From Acinetobacter sp. UBA6641 (GTDB lineage: Bacteria > Pseudomonadota > Gammaproteobacteria > Pseudomonadales > Moraxellaceae): a stretch of 8,811 nt of DNA. Shown here in pieces: positions 1-6,193 of the stretch. Under the pieces are notes generated by a model. That model ran no database searches and had not been told where the DNA came from. It saw only the letters and a program-made list of their open reading frames with translations. Positions within the stretch are counted from its first letter, which is position 1, and each line of letters starts with the position of its first letter. Location: contig DKLL01000077.1 of the NCBI GenBank assembly GCA_002455755.1, positions 1-8,811 on the forward strand, read 5' to 3'. A program made the position numbers and the translations under genes.

Positions 1-1310
1 AACTGCATGCCCTTTCGTGTCAGAATCTGGCGCAGGATATTCTTAGCCATCAAAGCTATCAATCCAATCCAGACACGGATATTGCCATTGCCAATTTAGA
101 AAACTCGATTAATTTATGGATAGCTGAAAATCCGCAGAATTTGGAAGTGAAAAACCTGCTGCTGATTTTGCGCAATCTGAAAAAAATTCAGGAACAGTTT
201 TTAAATTTAAGTCATGAACAGAACAATTATCGTCAGAATTATTTACAGCATCAGGAAAACCTAAATCTGCTGGATGATGATATTCATGACCTGCCGGATT
301 TATGGCTCAAGCTGAAACAGCACCTTACTCCCAAGTCAGCGCTATTTCGGCACGCAGTTCGGATTGCCTTTGTTTTTGCGGTGGGTTATGCCATCTCATT
401 ATTGCCATTTGCCAAAAATGGTTACTGGATTTTACTCACCAGTTTATTCGTCTGCCAGATCAGTTATTTCGCTACTAAAAACCGTTTAAAACTAAGGACT
501 TTAGGCACGATTTTAGGTGTATTGCTGGGTATTCCAATATTGTATTTTGTGCCGAGTATCGAAGGTCAACTGGTGCTAAGCATTATTTTTGGGGTGTATT
601 TTTTCTATCTGCGTTCCAAAAAATATGCCATGGCAACCCTGATGGCTACTTTAATGGTACTGCTGATTTTCAATTTAAAAGGTGCCGGTTATGCCATCAT
701 TTTACCGCGCATTATTGATACCCTTTTAGGTTGTCTGATTGCCTGGTTTGCAGTCAGCTTTATCTGGCCGGACTGGAACTTCCGCAATATTTCCAGCACC
801 ATCAAAAAGAGCAATCAAGCCACCTTGGAATATTTCGATGCAGTGGTAAAGCAGTACCAGTTCGGTAAAAATAACAGTCTGGATTACCGTCGTGCGCGTC
901 GTACTGCCCACAATGCGCAGATTGAACTGTCGAGCATGATTTCCAGTCTCAGTACCGAACCCAATCCCAACCAGACGCTGATCCATTGCGCCTTTCGTTA
1001 TCTAGTCTATAGCCATAGCCAATTGAGCTATATCTCGGCTTTGGGTAGTCACCGCGAACAGGTACAGGATGCGCAAGTGCTGGATTTGATGCTATGGTGT
1101 AAAGACACACTCTTTGGCGTGCTGTTACAGCAACAGCCTCTGGCAGTAGAAAAAATTCGAGACAAACTCAATGAAATTAAACAGATGAGTGAGCAAGAAA
1201 ACCTGTCTGAAGATTTATTGCTGGTACTGAAACAGATCAGTTTGTTACTCGAAACATTGCCTGAACTGTTAAAGTTAAGAACTGGGTTATGGGCTCAGGA
1301 AATAAAATAA
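1..1310 (+). CDS. YccS/FUSC-type inner-membrane protein, C-terminal part (5' end outside window)
   Basis: The reading frame is open from base 3, without a stop, to TAA at 1308-1310, giving about 435 visible residues. Known YccS/YhfK-type proteins are roughly 700 residues, so about the last 60 percent is here. The visible part starts with a soluble, helical, Leu/Gln/Asn-rich stretch (bases 1 to about 340). A block of hydrophobic helices follows (about 350-780), ending in the family-like signature RIIDTLLGCLIAW...WPDW. A soluble C-terminal tail of about 175 residues closes the protein. This is the second membrane half of the duplicated FUSC (fusaric acid resistance-like) layout. The family is thought to act in efflux or envelope transport, but the substrate is unknown. 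A TTG at 141 could be taken as a start, but the frame continues upstream with similar composition, so it is internal. Family call is firm; function is not. Confidence 0.85.
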   Translation, partial: LHALSCQNLAQDILSHQSYQSNPDTDIAIANLENSINLWIAENPQNLEVKNLLLILRNLKKIQEQFLNLSHEQNNYRQNYLQHQENLNLLDDDIHDLPDLWLKLKQHLTPKSALFRHAVRIAFVFAVGYAISLLPFAKNGYWILLTSLFVCQISYFATKNRLKLRTLGTILGVLLGIPILYFVPSIEGQLVLSIIFGVYFFYLRSKKYAMATLMATLMVLLIFNLKGAGYAIILPRIIDTLLGCLIAWFAVSFIWPDWNFRNISSTIKKSNQATLEYFDAVVKQYQFGKNNSLDYRRARRTAHNAQIELSSMISSLSTEPNPNQTLIHCAFRYLVYSHSQLSYISALGSHREQVQDAQVLDLMLWCKDTLFGVLLQQQPLAVEKIRDKLNEIKQMSEQENLSEDLLLVLKQISLLLETLPELLKLRTGLWAQEIK

Positions 1311-1324
1311 TCCGAGCTAAATGC

Positions 1325-1355
1325 TTGGTTATAAGTAGTTGATATATTTTATAAA
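1325..1355 (+). promoter_or_regulatory. Possible promoter for the DUF3817 gene
   Basis: A TATAAA hexamer at 1350-1355 (5 of 6 to the sigma-70 -10 consensus) is preceded by TTGGTT at 1325-1330. The spacer is 19 bases, longer than ideal. Transcription would start near 1362 and give a leader of about 65 bases. The region is AT-rich, so chance matches are easy. Confidence 0.25.
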
Positions 1356-1426
1356 TACATCAAATTTTGATTCACCGCTGCGACAATATTAAGTACACTC
1401 AAGGGTTCATTCTCATTGAATTAAAC

Positions 1427-1738
1427 ATGACCATGAATATCCAAACTTTACGTATTGTCGGTCTTTTGGAAGGTATTTCCTTTCTATTGCTTCTTTTTAT
1501 CGCGATGCCGATGAAATATATGCTGGATAATCCAATTTTAGTGAAATATGTCGGCATGGGGCACGGGGTACTGTTCATCCTGTTTTTAATTGTTTTATTT
1601 ATTGTATGCGAAAAACAGAAATGGTCGATTACCATGTTTATATTGGGTTTAATCGCATCCATTTTACCGTTTGGCACTTTTGTTTTTGATCGCAAATTAA
1701 AGCGCTTTGAACAGCCAATCGCTGAGTCAAAAGTATAG
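1427..1738 (+). CDS. DUF3817 small membrane protein
   Basis: A 103-residue protein with the full DUF3817 signature. LEGISFLLLLFIAMPMKY lies at residues 14-31, GHGVLF at 45-50 and LPFGTFVFDRKL at 80-91. Three hydrophobic helices are visible, about residues 7-26, 42-62 and 65-86, with a short charged C-terminal tail. The length is normal for the family, whose members are small bacterial integral membrane proteins of unknown function. I chose ATG 1427 because the family signature starts about a dozen residues in; ATG 1433 is equally possible. The open frame extends upstream to a TTG at 1367, but those residues do not look like the family. No good Shine-Dalgarno is visible; AAGGG at 1401-1405 is too far upstream. 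The gene follows the YccS-like gene by 116 bases on the same strand and probably has its own promoter. Confidence 0.82.
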   Translation: MTMNIQTLRIVGLLEGISFLLLLFIAMPMKYMLDNPILVKYVGMGHGVLFILFLIVLFIVCEKQKWSITMFILGLIASILPFGTFVFDRKLKRFEQPIAESKV

Positions 1739-1777
1739 TTTCTTATCAAAAGGCTATTTTCTTTTTAATGAATAATA

Positions 1778-2116
1778 AGGATACCCCCTCTCATCCCTTA
1801 GGAAATATTTTTCATCTTCTACCGGAAGAGGGAGTATTTTTTATCAAAAATTTGCTTTCAAACCAGCGTGTTGCCTCTCCTTCCAGGAGATGAGCAGCAC
1901 TGCTGCGCAAGGGAGAGGTAAAATTATGATTAACCTCTCACCTTGCGGAATATTTATCATCTTCTACTGGAAGAAAATACTGATTTCAAACCGGCAGATT
2001 CCCTTCCTTTCAGGAGGGGTTAAGGGAGGTAAATATAGAATTTCATCTCTTCTTACTTTTTTCCTTCTCAAGCAAGGATACACCCTCATCCCCCGCCTTC
2101 TCCCACAGGGAGAAGG
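1778..2116. repeat. Degenerate CT/GA-rich intergenic repeat array with hairpins
   Basis: This gene-free stretch holds related units. A unit beginning CCTCTCA at 1787 recurs at 1934: both continue into a GGAA(A)TATTT block, TCATCTTCTAC[C/T]GGAAG, then TTTCAAACC[A/G]GC, then a CT-rich/GA-rich hairpin ending GAGGTAAA. The second copy has a deletion after GGAAGA. A motif like AGGATACNCCCTC occurs at both ends (1778 and 2075). Hairpin arms seen: 1781-1791 with 1827-1837, 1874-1880 with 1912-1918 (inner stem 1894-1898 with 1902-1906), 2001-2008 with 2012-2019, and 2096-2104 with 2108-2116. The array stops just before the craA stop codon. Similar CT-rich palindromic intergenic units are, to my recollection, common in Acinetobacter genomes. 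No transposase is encoded, so this would be a non-autonomous or structural repeat. Confidence 0.7.
1781..1842 (+). terminator. Terminator-like hairpin in the first repeat unit
   Basis: Arms ATACCCCCTCT (1781-1791) and AGAGGGAGTAT (1827-1837) pair with one mismatch. A run of six T (1837-1842) follows the 3' arm. The 35-base interior is long for a classical intrinsic terminator, so efficiency is doubtful. It is the first candidate downstream of the DUF3817 gene. Confidence 0.35.
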
Positions 2117-2123
2117 AGCTTTT
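2096..2123 (+). terminator. Strong hairpin at the tail-to-tail end of DUF3817 gene and craA
   Basis: A perfect 9-bp stem, CCTTCTCCC (2096-2104) with GGGAGAAGG (2108-2116), has a 3-base loop and is followed by AGCTTTT. In the + direction this is terminator-like, though the T-run is short. It begins 9 bases past the craA stop codon read on the - strand, where no T-run follows, so it would act there mainly as a 3'-end stabiliser. Confidence 0.5.
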
Positions 2124-2124
2124 C

Positions 2125-3354
2125 CTAAAACTGTCCCTGCTCCACGCGTTCTTTTAAAATCTCTTTAAGCATCACTCGAGGGAAACTAAACCACAGCGCA
2201 ATTAAAATAAAACAGGCCACCGCATACGCCCAAAGATGGTATTGCTCATACATCACCCGAACCAGTTCAATAATAATAAAGAAGCTGAACATCAACAGCA
2301 TCGAAACGGCGGCTGCCACTGTACCTTTGGAAACTTCCGATGACATCAATGCAAAGCGGTACAGCACCGAAAAACTGATACCTTCACCAAAGCTGATGAG
2401 CGTCATACCTGCAATGAGGCACCAGATCAGATAATCCTGCCAGATCACACCGGCAAGTAAAACCACCGTTCCAAGCAGCATAATCGGCAAGCCCATCAGC
2501 ACCGATTTACCCAATGCCAGTTTGTCGATAATTTTAATCAGCACCACATTGCCCAAGATTAATCCACCCAAGACCGGAAATTGTGCCAGGCCATATTGCA
2601 TGCTGCTAAAGCCCAACTCTTCCACCAATATCACCGGTGAAAGTGCAATCCACAGCATTAGCGGCATACTGACCATCGGTAATGCCAAGGTCATACCTAA
2701 AAAGCGTTTGTTTTTATAGACCTGTTTAAAGTCATCCAGAATATAGCTGATCGGCTGTTTCGGTATGCTGACTTTAGTGTCCGGCATTTTGGCTTTCAGT
2801 CCAAACCAGCTTAAAAAGGCTAATGACGCGATACCGATAAAACCCCAATGCCATGACACATGATCAATCAGGAATGCACCCACCACTGGGCCAAGTAATG
2901 GTGCAAGCAGTGAAATATTGGCCATCAGCGCCATGACTTTAATCGCGTCACGTTCTTCAAAGGTTTCCTGAATCGCGGCATAACCGACTGCGGAAATAAC
3001 CGTGAGACCAATCCCTTGTAAAAAGCGCAGCGCCAAAAAGCTTTCAATATTTTTCGTTAGCAAAATCAGCAAGCAGCACAGTACAAAGAACAGTACGCCT
3101 GCTAATAGAACTTTTTTTCGTCCCAGTCGGTCGGACAATGGTCCGAGCAACCAGGCCACACACGCCCCACCCAGCAGGTAAAACGACATGGAAGATGGTG
3201 CCCATGAACTGCTGACGCCAAAGTCTTTGGTAATGGCGAGCATAGCAGGCTGCACCAGGTCATTGCCAATATAGACGGAAAATTCAAACAGCACCAATGC
3301 CAATGGAAACATCAGCGTGGCACGGTTTAAGGTAGAGGTTTTAACGTTTTGCAT
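2125..3354 (-). CDS. craA: CraA/MdfA-family MFS multidrug (chloramphenicol) exporter
   Basis: A 409-residue 12-helix major facilitator antiporter of the DHA1 group, matching CraA of Acinetobacter baumannii in length and motif content. Helix 1 carries LFEFSVYIGNDLVQP with E24 and D32, equivalent to the E26/D34 pair that handles substrate and protons in E. coli MdfA. Motif A, GPLSDRLGRKK, is at 71-81. Motif B has R110 in RFLQGIG, equivalent to MdfA R112. The antiporter motif C, APLLGPVVGA, is at 151-160. Known CraA exports chloramphenicol and other drugs out of the cytoplasm using the proton gradient, and it is intrinsic to Acinetobacter. ATG 3354 is the only start giving the full first helix. 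No clear Shine-Dalgarno is visible. The gene stands alone and converges with the repeat array at its 3' end. The family is certain; the exact drug range of this variant is inferred. Confidence 0.88.
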   Translation of the reverse strand: MQNVKTSTLNRATLMFPLALVLFEFSVYIGNDLVQPAMLAITKDFGVSSSWAPSSMSFYLLGGACVAWLLGPLSDRLGRKKVLLAGVLFFVLCCLLILLTKNIESFLALRFLQGIGLTVISAVGYAAIQETFEERDAIKVMALMANISLLAPLLGPVVGAFLIDHVSWHWGFIGIASLAFLSWFGLKAKMPDTKVSIPKQPISYILDDFKQVYKNKRFLGMTLALPMVSMPLMLWIALSPVILVEELGFSSMQYGLAQFPVLGGLILGNVVLIKIIDKLALGKSVLMGLPIMLLGTVVLLAGVIWQDYLIWCLIAGMTLISFGEGISFSVLYRFALMSSEVSKGTVAAAVSMLLMFSFFIIIELVRVMYEQYHLWAYAVACFILIALWFSFPRVMLKEILKERVEQGQF

Positions 3355-3369
3355 TGTTTTTCTACATGT

Positions 3370-3398
3370 ATTTTAGGCTTGTAGGGGGCTACAGACTA
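3370..3398 (-). promoter_or_regulatory. Candidate craA promoter with palindrome in the spacer
   Basis: On the - strand, TAAAAT (3375-3370, 5 of 6 to consensus) is preceded at 17 bases by TAGTCT (3398-3393, 3 of 6). The spacer contains the inverted repeat TGTAG-GGGG-CTACA (3380-3393, + strand), a typical place for an operator. An 8-bp palindrome, TACATGTA (3363-3370), overlaps the -10 end. If this promoter is real the leader is only about 8 bases, which would fit the missing Shine-Dalgarno but is unusual. Confidence 0.3.
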
Positions 3399-3438
3399 TT
3401 TTTAGGGAGAGAAGCGTCAGCCCAATACCAAGCATTGA

Positions 3439-3513
3439 GTGTTTAAATTAGAGTTTGGGAAATGCACTTGGTTTTAAGTGACTTAAAACACCGTATTCAC
3501 TAGGTGTTTAAAT
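3439..3513. repeat. 19-bp palindrome flanked by a 10-base direct repeat
   Basis: GTTTTAAGT-G-ACTTAAAAC (3471-3489) is a perfect inverted repeat with 9-base arms around one central base. A direct repeat, GTGTTTAAAT, sits on either side at 3439-3448 and 3504-3513. The block lies between the AbiH gene end and the craA start, about 117 bases upstream of craA. It may be a binding site for a dimeric regulator or a leftover of an insertion event. Confidence 0.45.
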
Positions 3514-3540
3514 AAAAAATTCGTGAGAATGATTGATCTC

Positions 3541-3562
3541 AAACAAGTACACCTACTTGGTT
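3541..3562 (-). terminator. Weak hairpin downstream of the AbiH gene
   Basis: Arms CAAGTA (3544-3549) and TACTTG (3554-3559) form a 6-bp stem with a 4-base loop. Read on the - strand it is followed by TTTGAG, only a short T-run. It lies about 40 bases past the AbiH stop codon and is the best local candidate for a transcript end. Confidence 0.3.
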
Positions 3563-3600
3563 AAGTAGCTGTAGTTTAGCAGAGAGTGTTTTTCTTGTCT

Positions 3601-5061
3601 TTAAGCTGTTTTTTCCGAAATCATTTCGTTAAATTTAATTTCAGGGTTCGGGTTAAATACAAGCCATTTGTTCTTCATCCATTGTTCAACTTTATCTTTT
3701 CCTAAAATTGCCAATAAATTATTTAATAATGCAAATTTTGCATTTTGATCAAAGTAATATACAGTTACTTTAACATTACGATCCATATCATCATTTAAAC
3801 TAAATAAGTCAATTATGTAATCCTTATCTGAAAGATCTAAGGAATGCCCCCATATAGCTATGTTTAAATTTAATTTACGCTCGTTCTTTTTTTGATTAAT
3901 TTTTCTATTTAAACCATCACGATAAACTGCCCTATTTTCACTCTTAAATTCATCTTTTAGAGTAAATATATCTTTTTCATCTTGTGAAATCTTATTTTTA
4001 TAATTGTCTAAAAATAGATAATCAGTATCCTTAAAAAGTTTTTGATGATATTTGGTAAAACCATAAGCTTTAAGTTTCTTTAATGCCTCATCTTTTACAT
4101 CTGAAACACCTAAAACAATATTTTGATGCTCACCACAACTACCATGCAAATATTCAACATTTACAGTATCATGAAGTCGTTGGTAGGTATTTGTATAGTT
4201 AAATGAGTAAATTTTATCTGGACACCCCCAGTCTAGAGATTGAATTTCAACCTCACAATTTAATAGAAGTTTATTAACAACTAATTCTAAGTAAAGATTA
4301 AAAATTTCTATAAAATCCTCTAATTGTTCATAAAGAAAATCTAAGAATAATTCAGGACTAAAGCCATTAATAATTTTACCTCCATAACAAAATTTCGGAT
4401 TAATATTTTCTCGCTCATTAATTACAATAGTTTCTTCCCCGCTCCCATCTTTAAGCAAAGGCCTTGGTTTGAGAGTTTCATATTTCTCAATTTTTACGGC
4501 GTTAAAAAAATTTAAAATCTTTGAATCACGATTTCTAATTTTTAAACCATCTTTTTTATTCTTAACAAAATATTGATGCAAATTTTCAATTATGTGGAAA
4601 TTTTTAATATCTACAATACAACGTGCGGCAACTATCAAAACCTCTTCAATTTTTTGTTCAAAATCAATCCAAGTTTTCACCTCTTTTACATGATTTTTAA
4701 AATACTGATACCAACAATTTAGCTCTAACTTATATTGAGTCTTTAATACATCTTTAGCTGATAGATTAATTTTGTCTATAAAATAATATTCTTTAGCTTT
4801 TTCTATGAATTTAATATCTCTTATTTTTGAAAATAACTCATCAAAGCTCATTTCAAACTTAAAAGAATTAGAATTCTTATTTTTTAAGAACATTTCATCC
4901 AATATATCCATCCACTCATGAACTGTATGAATTGTTAAATTTGGAACTTTTTCCCCTGTATTTTTACCTTCAATCGCACTCATTACATCCATAAAATGAT
5001 CATACTTCGTCGGCAAATAGTGCGACAAATCAAAGCCGTTACCGACAATTAAAATATTCAT
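3601..5061 (-). CDS. AbiH-family phage abortive-infection protein
   Basis: A 486-residue soluble protein with the hallmarks of AbiH (Pfam AbiH). The N-terminus is MNILIVGNGFDLSHYLPTKY, with the GNGFDL motif at 7-12. SFNYTNTYQRL is at 286-296, YLHGS at 304-308, VLGVSD at 316-321, and IWGHSLDLSDKDYIIDLF starts at 403. Length is normal, with no stop or frameshift, so the gene looks intact. AbiH was described in Lactococcus as a single-gene system that aborts phage infection; its chemistry is not settled. The gene is far more AT-rich than its neighbours: hand counts give 17/60 GC at 3661-3720 and 12/60 at 4561-4620, against 29/60 at 7021-7080 in the FAD dehydrogenase gene. This suggests horizontal acquisition. 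The start is ATG 5061, with GGGGA about 10 bases upstream. A terminator lies just upstream and no partner gene is adjacent. Family call is firm; defence activity here is inferred. Confidence 0.87.
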   Translation of the reverse strand: MNILIVGNGFDLSHYLPTKYDHFMDVMSAIEGKNTGEKVPNLTIHTVHEWMDILDEMFLKNKNSNSFKFEMSFDELFSKIRDIKFIEKAKEYYFIDKINLSAKDVLKTQYKLELNCWYQYFKNHVKEVKTWIDFEQKIEEVLIVAARCIVDIKNFHIIENLHQYFVKNKKDGLKIRNRDSKILNFFNAVKIEKYETLKPRPLLKDGSGEETIVINERENINPKFCYGGKIINGFSPELFLDFLYEQLEDFIEIFNLYLELVVNKLLLNCEVEIQSLDWGCPDKIYSFNYTNTYQRLHDTVNVEYLHGSCGEHQNIVLGVSDVKDEALKKLKAYGFTKYHQKLFKDTDYLFLDNYKNKISQDEKDIFTLKDEFKSENRAVYRDGLNRKINQKKNERKLNLNIAIWGHSLDLSDKDYIIDLFSLNDDMDRNVKVTVYYFDQNAKFALLNNLLAILGKDKVEQWMKNKWLVFNPNPEIKFNEMISEKTA

Positions 5062-5082
5062 TTTTATTTATTCCCCAAACGC

Positions 5083-5111
5083 AAAAAAGCGCATCAATCG
5101 ATACGCTTTTT
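5083..5111. terminator. Bidirectional intrinsic terminator between lipoprotein gene and AbiH gene
   Basis: AAAAAGCG (5084-5091) pairs with CGCTTTTT (5104-5111). After one mismatch a further 3 bp pair around a 4-base loop. An A-run on the left and a T-run on the right make it work in both directions. On the - strand the six-T run (5088-5083) ends the lipoprotein transcript about 45 bases past its stop and only about 22 bases before the AbiH start codon. Confidence 0.8.
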
Positions 5112-5155
5112 ATGCAACATTACAGCTTACTTTTCAACCATAAATCAAAGATTTA

Positions 5156-5536
5156 TTAAGGGCATTTCGCTTTCTGAAAAGACTTGGTATTTTTCCCACG
5201 CAGACATTGATACGACTTCTCTGTATCCACCTTCTTCCAGTCCCCATCCACCAGTTTAAAACTATACACCGTACGCATTGAACGAACCGAGTCATCCATT
5301 AAACCCGTTTCCGTGACTTTGACCTGCGCAGCAGTGGGTGACTCTACACCATTAAAAAACTGGCGAATCTCAACCGTTGCCGAATTCTTGCGTAAATCAG
5401 GTCGTTCTTTCAACACTTGTTGTAAAGGCATATCGGAGGAACCCATATTCACTTTAGAGGCCAATTTTTTTGTCGTTGCACAACCCGTGGTGATTAAGCC
5501 CAAACACATTATAGAGGTAGAGAGTAAACGTAACAT
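5156..5536 (-). CDS. Small predicted lipoprotein, function unknown
   Basis: I do not recognise a named family. The 126-residue product begins MLRLLSTSIMCLGLITTGCA, a lipoprotein signal peptide with a short basic start, a hydrophobic core and a lipobox ending in G-C19. It should be cut and lipidated at C19 and anchored in the envelope. The mature part is polar. Its C-terminal third (YSFKLVDGDWKKVDTEKSYQC) looks like beta strands, and C111 and C125 could form a disulfide in the periplasm. I chose ATG 5536 because GGGGGAG (5551-5545) lies 8 bases upstream and gives a proper signal peptide. An in-frame ATG at 5596 would add 20 residues before the signal and has no ribosome site. The gene ends in a strong terminator and lies 120 bases downstream of the zinc-ribbon gene on the same strand. 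Confidence 0.75.
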   Translation of the reverse strand: MLRLLSTSIMCLGLITTGCATTKKLASKVNMGSSDMPLQQVLKERPDLRKNSATVEIRQFFNGVESPTAAQVKVTETGLMDDSVRSMRTVYSFKLVDGDWKKVDTEKSYQCLRGKNTKSFQKAKCP

Positions 5537-5593
5537 TGGGAAATCTCCCCCATAAAAAAAAGACATTGCACCTATGATGCCATGCCTTTTTTT
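5537..5593 (-). promoter_or_regulatory. Structured leader and ribosome site of the lipoprotein gene
   Basis: In the leader RNA a seven-A run with GGCAT (5593-5582) can pair with ATGTC and a U-run (5566-5555), with one mismatch and a 15-base loop. The GGGGGAG ribosome site (5551-5545) follows directly and could itself fold into a 4-bp GGGA/TCCC stem just before the ATG. The stems are AT-rich or short, so stability is uncertain. Confidence 0.35.
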
Positions 5594-5598
5594 CATAC

Positions 5599-5627
5599 TC
5601 GATAACAGTTATGTAGTCACCAATCAA
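5599..5627 (-). promoter_or_regulatory. Candidate promoter of the lipoprotein gene
   Basis: On the - strand, TTGATT (5627-5622) and TATCGA (5604-5599) are separated by exactly 17 bases. The matches to consensus are 4 of 6 and 3 of 6. It lies between the zinc-ribbon stop and the lipoprotein start and would give a leader of about 55 bases. If inactive, the lipoprotein gene would be read from the zinc-ribbon promoter. Confidence 0.3.
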
Positions 5628-5656
5628 ACAGCTTTAGATCCTAGGTTTTAATTTAT

Positions 5657-6157
5657 TTACGATGGACGACCACTAATTAAGTATTGATCACCTTGCTCGG
5701 TAAAGTTAAAAATATAATGTACCGTTTCACTATTATTCAGCATCATTTCTGCTTGGCAGGTCAATACATTACCTGATTCGGTTTCTAAAGTTGTGCTTTG
5801 AACTGCAACCGCTTTTAAATTCAGAGTCATAGCATATTGGCTTTGATCAAAAGCCGATTTCATCTGATTTTGTGCCCCTTTTGAATCGCATGAACGCATT
5901 TCATTTTCAGTGACCACATCAGCATCGGGATCAAACATCCTCAAAACTTCAACGCGCAAATCCGGTACCATTGCGAGAACCGTACCCACCCCAACAATAA
6001 TGGCAAGAATCCATCCCAATACCGAATTATCATCGTCTTTTTCTGAAACAGGCTGTGCAACCGCTTGAAAATGCTCGTTTGGTGCGCCGCAATGAATACA
6101 AGATGGCGCTCTTAAACTATATTCTTTTAAACAATCTGGACATTGTCGTAAACTCAT
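5657..6157 (-). CDS. Zinc-ribbon protein with one membrane helix and an extracytoplasmic domain
   Basis: A 166-residue protein. Residues 6-23 form a zinc ribbon, CPDC (6-9) and CIHC (20-23), spaced as CxxC-10-CxxC. A polar linker (about 25-44) is followed by one hydrophobic helix (about 45-66, VLGWILAIIVGVGTVLAMV). The remaining 100 residues form a probably periplasmic domain with just two cysteines, C90 and C134, well placed for a disulfide. The likely layout is a cytoplasmic zinc finger, a single membrane pass and an outer sensing or binding domain. I do not recognise the C-terminal domain, and no enzymatic motif is visible. GAGGGG (6166-6161) just before ATG 6157 supports the start. A plausible promoter lies upstream, and the lipoprotein gene follows on the same strand, so the two may share a transcript and an envelope role. 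Confidence 0.8.
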   Translation of the reverse strand: MSLRQCPDCLKEYSLRAPSCIHCGAPNEHFQAVAQPVSEKDDDNSVLGWILAIIVGVGTVLAMVPDLRVEVLRMFDPDADVVTENEMRSCDSKGAQNQMKSAFDQSQYAMTLNLKAVAVQSTTLETESGNVLTCQAEMMLNNSETVHYIFNFTEQGDQYLISGRPS

Positions 6158-6193
6158 AAACCCCTCATAAAAATATGTGATTATTTTTTATCA

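Noticed and set aside
1399..1749. A 116-codon open frame antisense to the DUF3817 gene
   Set aside because: The + strand frame has clear family motifs. The antisense product is low-complexity and unconvincing.
1778..2116. CRISPR array
   Set aside because: The repeats are too diverged, too long and unevenly spaced, with no constant repeat/unique spacer alternation and no cas genes.
1890..2168. A 92-codon open frame on the + strand in the gap before craA
   Set aside because: It lies wholly inside the hairpin repeats and overlaps the craA 3' end. Its translation has no domain character and it has no ribosome site.
3601..5061. AbiH gene as half of a toxin-antitoxin pair
   Set aside because: No small partner gene lies next to it on either side within the gaps 3355-3600 and 5062-5155.
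5537..5596. ATG at 5596 as the start of the lipoprotein
   Set aside because: It would bury the signal peptide behind 20 residues and lacks a ribosome site, whereas ATG 5536 has a strong one and gives a normal lipoprotein signal.
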